64,000 bases of DNA. Origin: Streptacidiphilus neutrinimicus. GTDB taxonomy: Bacteria > Actinomycetota > Actinomycetes > Streptomycetales > Streptomycetaceae. Position 1 is the first letter of the stretch, and each line of letters opens with the position of its first letter. Below the pieces are notes generated by a model. The model worked only from the letters and a program-made list of their open reading frames with translations. It made no database searches and was not told the DNA's origin. This document shows positions 54,789 to 63,595 of the stretch, piece after piece. The stretch spans positions 78,719 through 142,718 of the forward strand of contig NZ_BBPO01000006.1 in NCBI RefSeq assembly GCF_000787815.1, in the 5' to 3' direction. A program made the translations under genes and the position numbers.

Positions 54789-55784
54789 TCAGCCCACCGC
54801 GCGGAAGGTTCTGCGGTAGGCCGTCGGGGAGACCCCGAGCACGCTGTGCATGTGCTGCCGCAGGCCCGCCGCGCTGCCGAAGCCGACCTGGTGGGCGATC
54901 CGGTCCACCGTCAGCTCGCCCTCCTCCAGCAGCCTGCGGGCCCGGTGCACGCGCTGGACCAGCAGCCACTGCACCGGGCTCTGGCCCGTCTCCTCGCGGA
55001 AGCGGCGGGTGAAGGTGCGCACGCTCATCCCGCAGCGCTCGGCGAGCAGGCCGAGCGTGAGGTTGTCCTCGAGGTGGCGCAGCGCGTGGGCACGGGCCGG
55101 GGCCGTGCCGGAGGTGCCGACCTCGGGGACGACCATGTCGACGTACTGGGCCTGCCCGCCCTCGCGCCAGGGCGCGACGACGCAGCGGCGGGCGACATGG
55201 TTGGCCACGGCGGAGCCGAGGTCGCGGCGGACCATGTGCAGGCACAGGTCGATGCCGGCCGCGACGCCGCCGGACGTCAGCACCTCGCCGTCGTCCGTGA
55301 ACAGCACGTCGGGGTCGAGCAGGACCTGCGGGAAGAGCCGCCGGAACTGCTCGGTGTAGCGCCAGTGCGTCGTCGCCCGGCGGCCGTCGAGCAGTCCGGC
55401 CGCGGCGAGGACGAAGGAGCCGGTGCAGATGGACACCATGCGCGTGCCGGGCCGGACGTGAGCGAGCGCGAGCTCCAACTGGGCGGGCAAGCGGCCCTCG
55501 GCGAAGACGGGGCCCAGCTCGAAGGAGGCCGGCACGATCACCGTGTCGGCCTGCGCGAGCAGTTCCGGGCCGTGGTCGATGAGGACCTTGAAATCGGTGC
55601 TGGTCTGCACCGGCCCGCCGTCCAGCGAGCAGGTGCGCACCCGGTAGTGGGGCGCGGTGCCCCGTTCGTGCGCGGACTCGAAGATCCGCGACGGCGTCGA
55701 CAGCTCGAACGCCACCACGCCGTCCAGCGCCAGGACGGCGACCTCGTGCGGGTGCGCGTCCGATGCCGGGGTGCTCAGGGCCAT
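54789..55784 (-). CDS. GlxA-family AraC regulator with DJ-1/PfpI domain
   Basis: This is a 331-aa protein from ATG 55784. The N-terminal DJ-1/PfpI-like domain (VAVLALDGVVAFELSTPSRIF, MVSICTGSFVLAAAGLLDGRRATTHW) is followed by two AraC HTHs (LTLGLLAERCGMSVRTFTRRFREETG; LTVDRIAHQVGFGSAAGLRQHMHSVLGVSPTAYRRTF). It probably controls the divergent MFS transporter, whose start is 89 bases away. It does not suit the palindromic operators of the island, as AraC proteins favour direct repeats. Confidence 0.88.
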   Translation of the reverse strand: MALSTPASDAHPHEVAVLALDGVVAFELSTPSRIFESAHERGTAPHYRVRTCSLDGGPVQTSTDFKVLIDHGPELLAQADTVIVPASFELGPVFAEGRLPAQLELALAHVRPGTRMVSICTGSFVLAAAGLLDGRRATTHWRYTEQFRRLFPQVLLDPDVLFTDDGEVLTSGGVAAGIDLCLHMVRRDLGSAVANHVARRCVVAPWREGGQAQYVDMVVPEVGTSGTAPARAHALRHLEDNLTLGLLAERCGMSVRTFTRRFREETGQSPVQWLLVQRVHRARRLLEEGELTVDRIAHQVGFGSAAGLRQHMHSVLGVSPTAYRRTFRAVG

Positions 55785-55873
55785 GGCGCCAGCCTCTCTC
55801 GTGGCCCGATCTTTGCGCAAGGTGGCCTTCCGGCCACTCGAAGCGGTCCCGGGCCGCCGGGCAAGCTCGGCAG

Positions 55874-57262
55874 GTGACCGATCAGCCTGCCTCCGCCTCC
55901 GCCGCCGACCCCTCCGGCCACACTCCTCCGCACGGGACGCGGGACACACGCGGACCGCGCGCCCCACGCGGACCGCGCGCCCCACGTGGCCCGCGCCTGC
56001 ACTACGCGTGGATCGTCGCCGCCGTCGCGCTCGTCGTCCTCGTCGGCGCGGCGGGCTTCCGTTCGACGCCCTCCCTCCTGATGGAACCGCTGCACCACGA
56101 GTTCGGGTGGTCGCACGGCCTGGTCGGCGCGGCCGTCTCGATCAACATGCTGCTGAACGGCCTCGCCGCCCCGTTCGCCGCCGCGCTGATGGACCGTTTC
56201 GGCATCCGGCCGGTGGTCTCCGCCGCGCTCGCGGTGATGGCGCTCGGCGCCGGGGTGACCGTCGTCATGGACCAGCCCTGGGAGCTGCTGCTGGGGTGGG
56301 GTTTCCTCGTCGGCCTGGGCTCGGGCTCGATGGCGCTGGCGTTCAGCGCGACCGTCACCAGCCGGTGGTTCGTCGCGCAGCGGGGCCTGGTGACCGGCGT
56401 GCTGACGGCGGCGAGCGCGGCGGGCAACCTGGTCTTCCTGCCGGTGCTGGCCTGGCTGGTGCAGCAGTACGGCTGGCGCAGCGCCTCCGTCGCGGTGGCG
56501 GTCTGCGCGCTCGCGGTGGTGCCGGTCGTCGCGCTGCTGATGCGGGAGCGCCCGTCCGACCTCGGCCTCCTGCCCTACGGTGCGCCCGAGGACCACGCCG
56601 AGCCGGAGGCGCCCGCCGGGCGCGGGCCGCGGGCGCTGCGGGTCCTGCGCGAGGCGTCCCGCAGCCGCGCGTTCTGGCTGCTGACGGGCTCCTTCGCGAT
56701 CTGCGGGGCGACCACCAACGGCCTGGTCGGCACCCACTTCATCCCGGCCGCGGGCGACCACGGCATGCCGGAGACCGCCGCCGCGTCCCAGCTCGCGCTC
56801 GTCGGGGTCTTCGACGTGGTCGGCACGGTCTTCTCCGGCTGGCTCACCGACCGGCTGGACTCGCGCCGACTGCTCGGCGTCTACTACCTGCTGCGCGGGG
56901 CATCGCTGCTGGTGCTGCCCGTGCTGTTCGCCAGGACCGTGCACCCGAGCATGGTCGTCTTCATCATGTTCTACGGCCTGGACTGGGTGGCTACGGTGCC
57001 TCCCACGGTCGCGCTGTGCCGGGAGTGGTTCGGCGAGGACGCCCCGGTCGTCTTCGGCTGGGTGCTCAGCGGCCACCAGATCGGCGCGGCGGTCGTCGCC
57101 GCCGTCGCCGGGGTGATCCGCGACCAGCTCGGCAGCTACGACCTGGCCTGGTACGGCGCCGGGGCGCTGTGCGCGGTCGCGGCGGTCTGCTCGTTGCTGC
57201 TGCGCAAGCCGGCGGCCGGCGACCCCGTCGTGCTCAGCCCCGCGGTTCCCGCAACTGCCTGA
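55874..57262 (+). CDS. Major facilitator superfamily transporter
   Basis: This 462-aa transporter has about 12 membrane helices (first LHYAWIVAAVALVVLVGAAGF) and the loop motif AALMDRFGIRPVVSAALAV. The N-terminal 45 residues are cytoplasmic with a Gly-Pro-Arg repeat (GPRAPRGPRAPRGPR) encoded by a short DNA duplication. It resembles the oxalate/formate-type or monocarboxylate MFS group. It may import the island substrate. Its last 29 bases overlap the flavin reductase gene tail to tail. Confidence 0.83.
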   Translation: MTDQPASASAADPSGHTPPHGTRDTRGPRAPRGPRAPRGPRLHYAWIVAAVALVVLVGAAGFRSTPSLLMEPLHHEFGWSHGLVGAAVSINMLLNGLAAPFAAALMDRFGIRPVVSAALAVMALGAGVTVVMDQPWELLLGWGFLVGLGSGSMALAFSATVTSRWFVAQRGLVTGVLTAASAAGNLVFLPVLAWLVQQYGWRSASVAVAVCALAVVPVVALLMRERPSDLGLLPYGAPEDHAEPEAPAGRGPRALRVLREASRSRAFWLLTGSFAICGATTNGLVGTHFIPAAGDHGMPETAAASQLALVGVFDVVGTVFSGWLTDRLDSRRLLGVYYLLRGASLLVLPVLFARTVHPSMVVFIMFYGLDWVATVPPTVALCREWFGEDAPVVFGWVLSGHQIGAAVVAAVAGVIRDQLGSYDLAWYGAGALCAVAAVCSLLLRKPAAGDPVVLSPAVPATA

Positions 57263-57851
57263 AGCCGCTGCGGTAGAAGACCAGCGGCCCGGCCTCCCCG
57301 CCGCGCGGTGCGGCGAGTTCACGGACGCGGCCGAGCACGATCAGGTGGTCCCCGCCGGTGTGCACAGCGTGGATGGTGCAGTCCACCCACGCCAGCGCGC
57401 CCTCCAGTCGGGGCGAACCCGTCGCGGGCGCGGCCTCCCAGGCCACTCCGGCGAACTTGTCCGCGCCGGTCGACGCGCTGACCGCGAACGACCGGCACAG
57501 CCCACCCTGGTCCTCGGCCAGCACGTTCACGCAGAACGCCCCAGTGCGGGCGATCCGCGGCCAACTGGAGGAGGTGCGGGCGACGTTGAAGCAGATCAGG
57601 GGCGGGTCGAGGGAGAGCGAGGCGAAGGACTGGCAGGCGAATCCCACCGGCTGCCCGTCCTCGGCGGCGGCGGTGATGACCGTCACCCCGGTGGCGAAGT
57701 GCCCGAGCGTGTCCCGCAGCGCCCGCGCGTCCGCGTCCGCCTGGAGCTCCGGCTTCGCGACAGCCTCGGCCACGACGGGCGCGACGCTCAACGGCGCACC
57801 CGCCGCCCGCAGGTAGCGGACGGCCGCGACCGCCATTCCTTCGTGGCCCAT
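57234..57851 (-). CDS. Flavin reductase (HsaB/HpaC-like)
   Basis: This 205-aa FMN-binding flavin reductase-like protein has LRDTLGHFATGVTVITAAAEDGQPVGFACQSFASLSLDPPLICFNVARTSSSWPRIARTGAFCVNVLAEDQ and DHLIVLGRVREL. It supplies reduced flavin to a two-component monooxygenase, as in aromatic or steroid ring hydroxylation. No monooxygenase gene is next to it in this window. The operator variant at 57888 lies 37 bases before its start. Confidence 0.85.
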   Translation of the reverse strand: MGHEGMAVAAVRYLRAAGAPLSVAPVVAEAVAKPELQADADARALRDTLGHFATGVTVITAAAEDGQPVGFACQSFASLSLDPPLICFNVARTSSSWPRIARTGAFCVNVLAEDQGGLCRSFAVSASTGADKFAGVAWEAAPATGSPRLEGALAWVDCTIHAVHTGGDHLIVLGRVRELAAPRGGEAGPLVFYRSGFRQLREPRG

Positions 57852-57887
57852 GGGTTCGCTCCTCCGGCTGTGGTCCTGTCAATTGAA

Positions 57888-57904
57888 TCTGATGATTTGT
57901 CAGA
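57888..57904. promoter_or_regulatory. Shared palindromic operator, degenerate site 3
   Basis: tctgatgatttgtcaga keeps the outer half sites (TCTGA / TCAGA) of the island motif and an aat 5' flank but varies in the centre. It is upstream of the flavin reductase and just beyond the stop of the enoyl-CoA hydratase gene. Confidence 0.55.
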
Positions 57905-57939
57905 GCGGAAGCCGAGTCCCGGAAGTAGCGGCGATGCCT

Positions 57940-58755
57940 CTACCGTCCCTCGAACCCGGCCTCGCGCCGCTCCACGAAGGCCCGGACGCCTTCCTGCGCG
58001 TCGAACGTCGTCATGTTGATCTCCTGGGCCGTCGCCTCCGCCGCGAAACAGGAGGCGCGGTCCGCGTCCAGGGACGCGTTGACCAGCGCCTTCGTCAGCG
58101 CGTAGGCGCGCGTCGGGCCGGCGGCGAGGCGTTCGGACCACTCCGCCACCGCCTTCTCCAGCTCCCGGCCGGGCACCACCCGGTTGACCAGCCCCAGGCG
58201 TTCGGCGTCCACCGCGCGGACCTTGTCACCGAAGAACAGCAGCTCCTTGGCCCGCTGCAGGCCCACCAGGCGCGGCAGCAGCCAGGCCGCGCCACCGTCC
58301 GGGACCAGGCCGCGCTTGCCGAAGACCTGCACCAGGGAGGCTTCCTCGGCGGCGACGACCAGGTCGCATGCCAGGGCCAGTTGGACGCCGACCCCGGCCG
58401 CCACGCCGTTCAGCGCGCACAGCACCGGCTTCTCGCAGTCCAGTACGGCCGTGATCATGCGCTGCACCCCGTGCCGCAGCATCCGCGCGACATCCCCGGC
58501 CACCGGGGGAGCGGCGGCTCCGCCCGCCGTGCGGCTCGTGCCACCGCTCAGATCCGCGCCGGAGCAGAACGCCCGGCCCGCGCCGGTCAGGACCACGACC
58601 CGCACGGACCGGTCGGCCGAGGCCTCGTCGAGCGCGGCGATCAGCCGCTCGCGCAGCTCGGCCGTGACGGCGTTGAGCGCCCCGGGACGGTTCAGCGTCA
58701 GCCGCCGCACCCCGGGCGCGGCGTCCTGCACCAGCAGCACCGCGTCGCCGCTCAT
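57940..58755 (-). CDS. Enoyl-CoA hydratase/isomerase
   Basis: This is a 271-aa crotonase-fold enzyme with LNRPGALNAVTAELRERL, the oxyanion-hole strand GAGRAFCSGADLSGG and GVAAGVGVQLALACDLVVAAEEASLVQVFGKRGLVPDGGAAWLLPRLVG. The FGKRGLVPDGG segment has Asp where many hydratases have a second Glu, typical of PaaG-like isomerases and ring-processing members. ATG 58755 overlaps the ligase stop by 4 bases. Confidence 0.87.
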   Translation of the reverse strand: MSGDAVLLVQDAAPGVRRLTLNRPGALNAVTAELRERLIAALDEASADRSVRVVVLTGAGRAFCSGADLSGGTSRTAGGAAAPPVAGDVARMLRHGVQRMITAVLDCEKPVLCALNGVAAGVGVQLALACDLVVAAEEASLVQVFGKRGLVPDGGAAWLLPRLVGLQRAKELLFFGDKVRAVDAERLGLVNRVVPGRELEKAVAEWSERLAAGPTRAYALTKALVNASLDADRASCFAAEATAQEINMTTFDAQEGVRAFVERREAGFEGR

Positions 58756-60908
58756 CGGCACACCGCCAGGGCGTCCAGGGCCACGACTCCCTTGCCCCGC
58801 TCCAGCACCACCAGCGGGTTGATGTCCAGCTCCGCCAGCTGATCTCCCAGGTCGAGCGCCATGCGCTGGACCCGCAGCACCACCTCGACCAGCGCCTCCA
58901 CGTCCATCGGCGGCAGCCCGCGCACACCGTCCAGCAACGGGCGACATCGCAGCCGGGCCAGCGCGGCGCGGACGTCGGCGGCCCCGAACGGCGGGACCAG
59001 CACCGTGGTGTCCCGCATCACCTCGACGAACACCCCGCCCATGCCGACCGTCACCGTCGGCCCGAACACCGCGTCGTCCGTGACGCCGACGACCATCTCG
59101 ACGCCGGCCTCGACCATCTGGCAGACCAGCACGCCGTCGAGTCTCGGGATGCCGCCCGCTCGCGCGTTCTCCGTCAACTCCCGGAACGCCTCCCGCACCT
59201 GGCTCGCACTGGTCAACCCGACCTTCACCAGGCCCAGCTCGGTCTTGTGCGCGACGCCCGGCGCGGAGCCCTTGAGCACCACCGGATACCCGACCACCCC
59301 GGCCGCCCGCACCGCGCCGGCCGCGCTCGTCACCAACTGCTCGCGCGGCACCCGGATGCCGTAGGAGCGCAGCAACTGCTTGGCGGCGAACTCGCTCAGC
59401 TTCTCGCCCTTGTGGAACAGCCGCTGCGCCTTCGCCTTTCCGGCACAGGGCTCGCGCGGGGCCTCGTCGAAGGGGGAGCGGTAGGAGCGCGCGAACTCGT
59501 GGTGCCGCAGGTAGGCGGAGACGGCGCGGACGCAGTTGCCGAAGGTGCGGAAGACGGCGACCCGGGAGGAGCCGAGCAGCGTCTCCCGGTAGGCGGTCTC
59601 GGTCCCGACCGGCGAGCCCCAGATGACGCAGACCAGCTTGTCCGTGGTCTCGGCGACCGCGACCAGGTCCTCGGCCAGCTTGTCGCTCATCGGCGGGAAC
59701 GGCCCGGTGATCGGGCAGATGAGGACGCCCACGTCCGGGTCGTCCAGGAGCGCGTCGAGGATCTTGCGGCCGCGCCAGTCGCCCACCGGGTGGCCGCCGT
59801 TGTCGACGGGGTTGGCCACGCTCAGGTAGTCGGGGATCCACTGGTGCAGCTCGTCCTGCTTGGCCTGGGAGAGCCGCGGCAGGGTCAGCCCGCTCGCCGA
59901 GGCCATGTCGGCGAGGTGGGCGCCCGTCCCGCCGGAGATGGAGTAGACGACCACGCCGGGCGCCTTCGGCGGCCTAGCCCGCGCCAGCAGGGCCGCGGTG
60001 TCCTGCAGTTCGTCCAGCCCCTCGACGCGGATCACGCCGAACTGGCGGAAGGCCGCGTCCACCACGTCGTCCGCGCCGGTCAGCTTGCCGGTATGGGACT
60101 GGGCCATCCGCGCGCCCTCGTCGGTGCGGCCGACCTTGACCGCGACCACCGGGACGCCGCGTCTGGCCGCGTGGTCCGCCGCGAGCAGGAACGCCCGGCC
60201 GTCCTTGATGCCCTCGATGTAGGCGGCGATCGCGCCGATCTCGGGCTGGTCGGCGAACCACTGCATGAAGTCGGCGACCTCCAGGTCCGCCTCGTTCCCC
60301 GTCGGCGCCCAGTGGCTCAGCCGGATGCCGAGCTCCTGCAGCGTGAACAGCGGCCGGCCCTGGTGGCCTGACTGGGTGATCAGCGCGATGGCCGGCCCGG
60401 TCAGGTCGTCGCGGAACCGCTCGAACGCGTTGAGGTTGGTGTTGGGGCCGAGCAGCCGCAGGCCGGTCGGCGCGTCCGCGACCAAGCTCTCCAGCCGCCG
60501 CTGCGCCTGGCGCCCGCTCTCGCCGGTCTCCGCGAAGCCGGAGGCGAAGGCGACGGCGAACTTGACCTTCGCCTCGATCAGCTGTGGCACGACGGCCGCG
60601 GGATCGGCGAGCAGGATCACGGCCAGGTCGATCGGGTCCGCGTCCGGGTCGGCCGGGATGGCGGCGAGGTCCGGGTAGCAGGGCAGGCCGTCGACCTGTT
60701 CCCGCCCGGGGTTGACCGGGTACATGCGCGCGCCCACCCGCTCCGACCAGGCCCGCAGCTGCCGGGTGATCCCGGTGTTGGGCCGGCCCGGGGTGTCGGA
60801 CGCGCCGACGACGGCGACGGACGCGGGCCGGAAGAAGCGGTCCAGGTCCACCGCCCGCGGACGGAGCGGCCGTCCGCTCGCGTCGGTCACGGTGTCCGTC
60901 TCCCGCAT
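58752..60908 (-). CDS. Acetate-CoA ligase family (NDP-forming) acyl-CoA synthetase
   Basis: This 718-aa protein is organised as CoA-binding domain (about 25-150, SVAVVGASDTPGRPNTGITRQL), succinyl-CoA ligase-like domain with the His loop in ALITQSGHQGRPLF, and a C-terminal ATP-grasp domain (about 480-718, RSYGIRVPREQLVTSAA, GYPVVLKGSAPGVAHKTELGLVKVGL, LAELDINPLVVLERGKG). It forms or cleaves an acyl-CoA with ATP through a phosphohistidine. Two operator sites lie between it and the divergent DoxX gene. Confidence 0.85.
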   Translation of the reverse strand: MRETDTVTDASGRPLRPRAVDLDRFFRPASVAVVGASDTPGRPNTGITRQLRAWSERVGARMYPVNPGREQVDGLPCYPDLAAIPADPDADPIDLAVILLADPAAVVPQLIEAKVKFAVAFASGFAETGESGRQAQRRLESLVADAPTGLRLLGPNTNLNAFERFRDDLTGPAIALITQSGHQGRPLFTLQELGIRLSHWAPTGNEADLEVADFMQWFADQPEIGAIAAYIEGIKDGRAFLLAADHAARRGVPVVAVKVGRTDEGARMAQSHTGKLTGADDVVDAAFRQFGVIRVEGLDELQDTAALLARARPPKAPGVVVYSISGGTGAHLADMASASGLTLPRLSQAKQDELHQWIPDYLSVANPVDNGGHPVGDWRGRKILDALLDDPDVGVLICPITGPFPPMSDKLAEDLVAVAETTDKLVCVIWGSPVGTETAYRETLLGSSRVAVFRTFGNCVRAVSAYLRHHEFARSYRSPFDEAPREPCAGKAKAQRLFHKGEKLSEFAAKQLLRSYGIRVPREQLVTSAAGAVRAAGVVGYPVVLKGSAPGVAHKTELGLVKVGLTSASQVREAFRELTENARAGGIPRLDGVLVCQMVEAGVEMVVGVTDDAVFGPTVTVGMGGVFVEVMRDTTVLVPPFGAADVRAALARLRCRPLLDGVRGLPPMDVEALVEVVLRVQRMALDLGDQLAELDINPLVVLERGKGVVALDALAVCR

Positions 60909-60943
60909 GGCGCGCCTCCGATCCGGTCTGTCCCGCTCTCTAG

Positions 60944-60964
60944 AATCTGACGTACCATCAGATT
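60944..60964. promoter_or_regulatory. Shared palindromic operator, site 4a
   Basis: Outer halves aatctga and tcagatt are perfect inverse repeats, with the centre cgtacca slightly off; 8 of 10 arm positions pair around base 60954. It lies 36 bases from the ligase start and about 100 from the DoxX start. Confidence 0.75.
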
Positions 60965-60997
60965 ACTGTCGGCAGAGCTCCGCAGGAAGACGGCAAA

Positions 60998-61012
60998 CTG
61001 ACGGGGCGTCAG
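60998..61012. promoter_or_regulatory. Shared palindromic operator, site 4b
   Basis: ctgacggggcgtcag pairs at six of seven arm positions. It is 44 bases downstream of site 4a (centre to centre 51) and 53 before the DoxX start. One site per divergent promoter is likely. Confidence 0.65.
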
Positions 61013-61064
61013 CCAAATGTTTCCTTCCGCGCCACCGGCGCGTCACCGGACGGGGAGGCCGCAC

Positions 61065-61529
61065 GTGCAGACGGTGCACACCTACGGACTGTCGGCGGCC
61101 CAGTGGTTCGCGGTGCTGCGGATCGGGCTCGGTCTGTGGTGGCTGGAGAGCTGGCGCCACAAGGACAAGAAGGGCTGGCTGCAGCGGTCCTCCGGCATCG
61201 AGTGGGCCAAGGGCGTCGCCTCCCGCCACCGCTGGGCCTCGGTCCGGGACTGCTTCGACCGCGTGGTCGCGCCCCGTCCGCGGCTGATGGCCTACGTCGT
61301 CGTCTTCGCCGAACTCGCCCTCGGTCTCGGCCTCACCCTCGGGCTGCTCAGTCCGATCGCGCTCGCGGCAGGGCTGTTGCTCAACCTCCTCTACTTCGTC
61401 CTGATGATCCATGACTGGGCCGAGCAGGGACAGAACCTGATGATGGCGCTCATCTCGCTGGTCAGCCTGCTCGCCGCGAGCTGGCAGTGCTGGTCGCTCG
61501 ACCGGGCCTTCCATCTCTTCGGCGCGTGA
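61065..61529 (+). CDS. DoxX-like membrane protein
   Basis: This 154-aa membrane protein of the DoxX/DoxD group has four hydrophobic helices (WFAVLRIGLGLWWLESW; LMAYVVVFAELALGLGLTLGLL; PIALAAGLLLNLLYFVL; LMMALISLVSLLAASW). GTG 61065 has GGGGAGG 7 bases upstream; ATG 61017 would add a poor leader overlapping site 4b's edge. DoxX proteins join quinone-linked oxidation or redox sensing. It is in one unit with the zinc-ribbon gene. Confidence 0.75.
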   Translation: MQTVHTYGLSAAQWFAVLRIGLGLWWLESWRHKDKKGWLQRSSGIEWAKGVASRHRWASVRDCFDRVVAPRPRLMAYVVVFAELALGLGLTLGLLSPIALAAGLLLNLLYFVLMIHDWAEQGQNLMMALISLVSLLAASWQCWSLDRAFHLFGA

Positions 61530-61584
61530 GCCGAGCGCGTGCGAGCCGCAGCTGTCCGCATCGACCGATCGACGGAGGCGCCTG

Positions 61585-62028
61585 ATGCCCACCCCCCGCA
61601 CCGACCTCCCCGAGCAGGACGCCTTCACCCAACCCTTCTGGGATGCCGCCGCCGAGGGCCGGCTCCTGCTACGCCGCTGCCAGGCCTGCGGACGTGCGCA
61701 CCACTATCCGCGCGAGTTCTGCCCGCTGTGCTGGAGTGAGGACGTCTCCTGGGAGCAGGCGAGTGGCCGGGCCACCCTCTACACCTGGTCCGTCGTCCAC
61801 GCCAACGACCTGCCGCCCTTCCGCGACCGGCTCCCCTATGTCGCCGCCGTCGTGGAGTTGGCCGAGGGGCCGCGCATGATGACCACGATCGTGGACTGCG
61901 ATCCGACGCTGCTTCAGGTGGATATGGAGCTTGTTGCCGACTTTGTCGCTTTTGCAGGAGAAGGCGAACCAGGTCCCCCGGTGCCCGTGTTTCGTCCGAC
62001 GGATCGTCGGGCCCCGTCAGGGCCGTAG
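61585..62028 (+). CDS. Zinc-ribbon/OB-fold protein (DUF35) of acyl-CoA metabolism
   Basis: This 147-aa protein has a rubredoxin-like zinc ribbon CQACGRAHHYPREFCPLC (C34, C37, C48 and C51 by count) and an OB fold (GRATLYTWSVVHANDLPPF, PYVAAVVELAEGPRMMTTIV). DUF35 proteins partner thiolase-like or hydratase enzymes and channel acyl-CoA. No thiolase is adjacent here, so its partner may be the hydratase or an enzyme outside the window. ATG 61585 lies 6 bases after GGAGGCGCC-type purines. Confidence 0.84.
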   Translation: MPTPRTDLPEQDAFTQPFWDAAAEGRLLLRRCQACGRAHHYPREFCPLCWSEDVSWEQASGRATLYTWSVVHANDLPPFRDRLPYVAAVVELAEGPRMMTTIVDCDPTLLQVDMELVADFVAFAGEGEPGPPVPVFRPTDRRAPSGP

Positions 62029-62336
62029 AAGACACGCCCACCCGGTAGCCTGACGCTGTGTGGATCCTGTGACCTTAGACACATCGGGTGATCCGTGTGC
62101 TGACGGCACGTGGTTGCAGGCAGTGCCCGGTCGCCCTTGGCGGACGGGCGTGTCGCGGGCTGAACGGCGCTCAGAAACCGGCGGCCCCAGACACGCCGAT
62201 GCCCTCCACGATCACTCGATGGGGGTAGCGTGACGGCCGTGACGCCTGCACAGCAAGGTGCGGGCGGAGGGACTGAGAGGTGGAGGCCTGCGGCTCAGCT
62301 GCCCGCGTCATGTCGACCACCTGCGAGGATCCAGTT
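62029..62336. other. Intergenic region before the L,D-transpeptidase gene
   Basis: This 308-bp gap holds no supported gene. It contains gtggatcctgtg (from 62060), which is repeated before fabH (63537). A promoter-like ggggtagcgtgac lies near 62222. The segment 62265-62336 has a ctgagagg word reminiscent of a TPP aptamer but lacks its other helices. A long leader is possible. Confidence 0.4.
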
Positions 62337-63485
62337 ATGTCCAGCCACGCCCGACCCGGCTCCGCGCCCCGACCCGCCACCACGCCGCACCCCGACGGGC
62401 CCCACGACGGGCACGCCGTCTACGGCGACGCCGCGTTCATCGACGCGGCCTACGGTGACACGGCCTTCGGTGACGCTGCGTGCGGTGAAGCTGCGTACGG
62501 CGATGCGGCGTACCGCGACGCGGCGTACCGCGATGCCGCGTACGGCGATGTGGCCGGAGGCTCCGGCGGCGAGTGGACCTCGGGCGGTCAGCGGGCGTCC
62601 GGCGCCCAGCGTGTGGCAGCCCGCCACGACGTGGCCGACTCCCCTCGGCAGAGCCGCGCCCAGGCGCGCGCCGCGGTCCGTGCCCAGGCGCGGCGCAAGC
62701 GTCTGAAGCGCACCAGCTTCCTCGGCGTCGGCTCGGTCGCGGCCGTCGCGGTGATAGCGGTGGCCGGGTTCGTGAACCCGCACCACGACGCGAAGTCCGG
62801 CACGCAGGCGGACTCCTCGGCCGTCCCCGTGGCCGGGCGCACCGGCAACGGCGACGCCTCCCGCTCGGTCGACCGGGCCACCCCCGCGGCTGAGGTCAGG
62901 CAACTGCCGGGGCTCGGACCGGGCTTCCTCGCCAAGGTGCCGGCCGACGCACAGCAGGTGCTGCTGGTGACCGGCAGCGGCAGGAGCCAGAACACCGGCA
63001 CGGCCGTCCTCTACACCCGCACCGCCGCGGGCGGCTGGATGCCCGGCCCGACCTGGGCGGCCCGCAACGCCAAGGACGGCTGGACGACCGACCACCAGGC
63101 GGGCGACCTGCACAGCCCGATCGGAGTCTTCTCGCTGACCGACGCCGGCGGTCTCGACGCGAACCCGGGCACCAAGCTGCCCTACACGCACTCCTCCGCG
63201 TTCCAGGCGCCGGGCACCGGCTTCGAGGGCGAGTCGCTGGCGGACGCGTTCGACTACGTCGTCGCCATCAACTACAACCACGTCCCCGGCACCTCCCCGC
63301 TGAGCGCGGAGCGCCCGATGGGGGCCTCGCGCGGCGGCGGCATCTGGGTCCACGTCGACCACGGCGGCCCGACGCACGGCTGCGTCGCGCTGGCCAAGGC
63401 GGACATGCGGGCGCTGCTGCAGGCGCTGGACCCGTCCAAGCACCCGGTCATCGTGATGGGTGACGCCTCCTCGCTCGCACAGTGA
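62337..63485 (+). CDS. L,D-transpeptidase-like (YkuD) membrane protein with five-residue repeats
   Basis: This is a 382-aa protein. ATG 62337 is chosen over upstream starts because GAGGA lies 8 bases before it. Residues 29-73 are nine repeats of the (Y/F)GDAA type. A basic stretch (RAQARRKRLKRTS) and one transmembrane helix (about 133-150, GVGSVAAVAVIAVAGFV) precede an extracytoplasmic YkuD-type domain with DLHSPIGVFSLTDAGG and WVHVDHGGPTHGCVALAKADM, which holds the catalytic HGC. It may cross-link peptidoglycan or be an inactive relative. Confidence 0.8.
   Translation: MSSHARPGSAPRPATTPHPDGPHDGHAVYGDAAFIDAAYGDTAFGDAACGEAAYGDAAYRDAAYRDAAYGDVAGGSGGEWTSGGQRASGAQRVAARHDVADSPRQSRAQARAAVRAQARRKRLKRTSFLGVGSVAAVAVIAVAGFVNPHHDAKSGTQADSSAVPVAGRTGNGDASRSVDRATPAAEVRQLPGLGPGFLAKVPADAQQVLLVTGSGRSQNTGTAVLYTRTAAGGWMPGPTWAARNAKDGWTTDHQAGDLHSPIGVFSLTDAGGLDANPGTKLPYTHSSAFQAPGTGFEGESLADAFDYVVAINYNHVPGTSPLSAERPMGASRGGGIWVHVDHGGPTHGCVALAKADMRALLQALDPSKHPVIVMGDASSLAQ
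62421..62555 (+). repeat. Nine 15-bp repeats encoding (Y/F)xDAA units
   Basis: Nine units of the form tacggcgacgcggcg encode YGDAA, FIDAA, YGDTA, FGDAA, CGEAA, YGDAA, YRDAA, YRDAA and YGDVA. The repeat is in frame and sits in the cytoplasmic tail of the transpeptidase-like protein. DNA similarity between units suggests recent expansion. Confidence 0.9.
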
Positions 63486-63595
63486 CGCGAACGTCGCACG
63501 TTGTGAGGGTTTGTCCGAGATCTACAGCTCCCATCGGTGGATCCTGTGCCAAGCCTCTCCGGGAGACCCATCGGTAATCAGCTTGAGTGGGAGCC

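Noticed and set aside
54789..55784. GlxA-type AraC protein as the regulator of the shared palindromes
   Set aside because: AraC-family proteins usually bind direct half-sites, no copy of the palindrome lies in its own promoter gap, and the divergent MFS gene is its natural target.
62265..62336. TPP-riboswitch-like words (ctgagagg, then ccacctgcgaggat) before the transpeptidase gene
   Set aside because: The tgg/cca helix after the second conserved block and a matching closing stem are missing, and the downstream gene is not thiamine-related.
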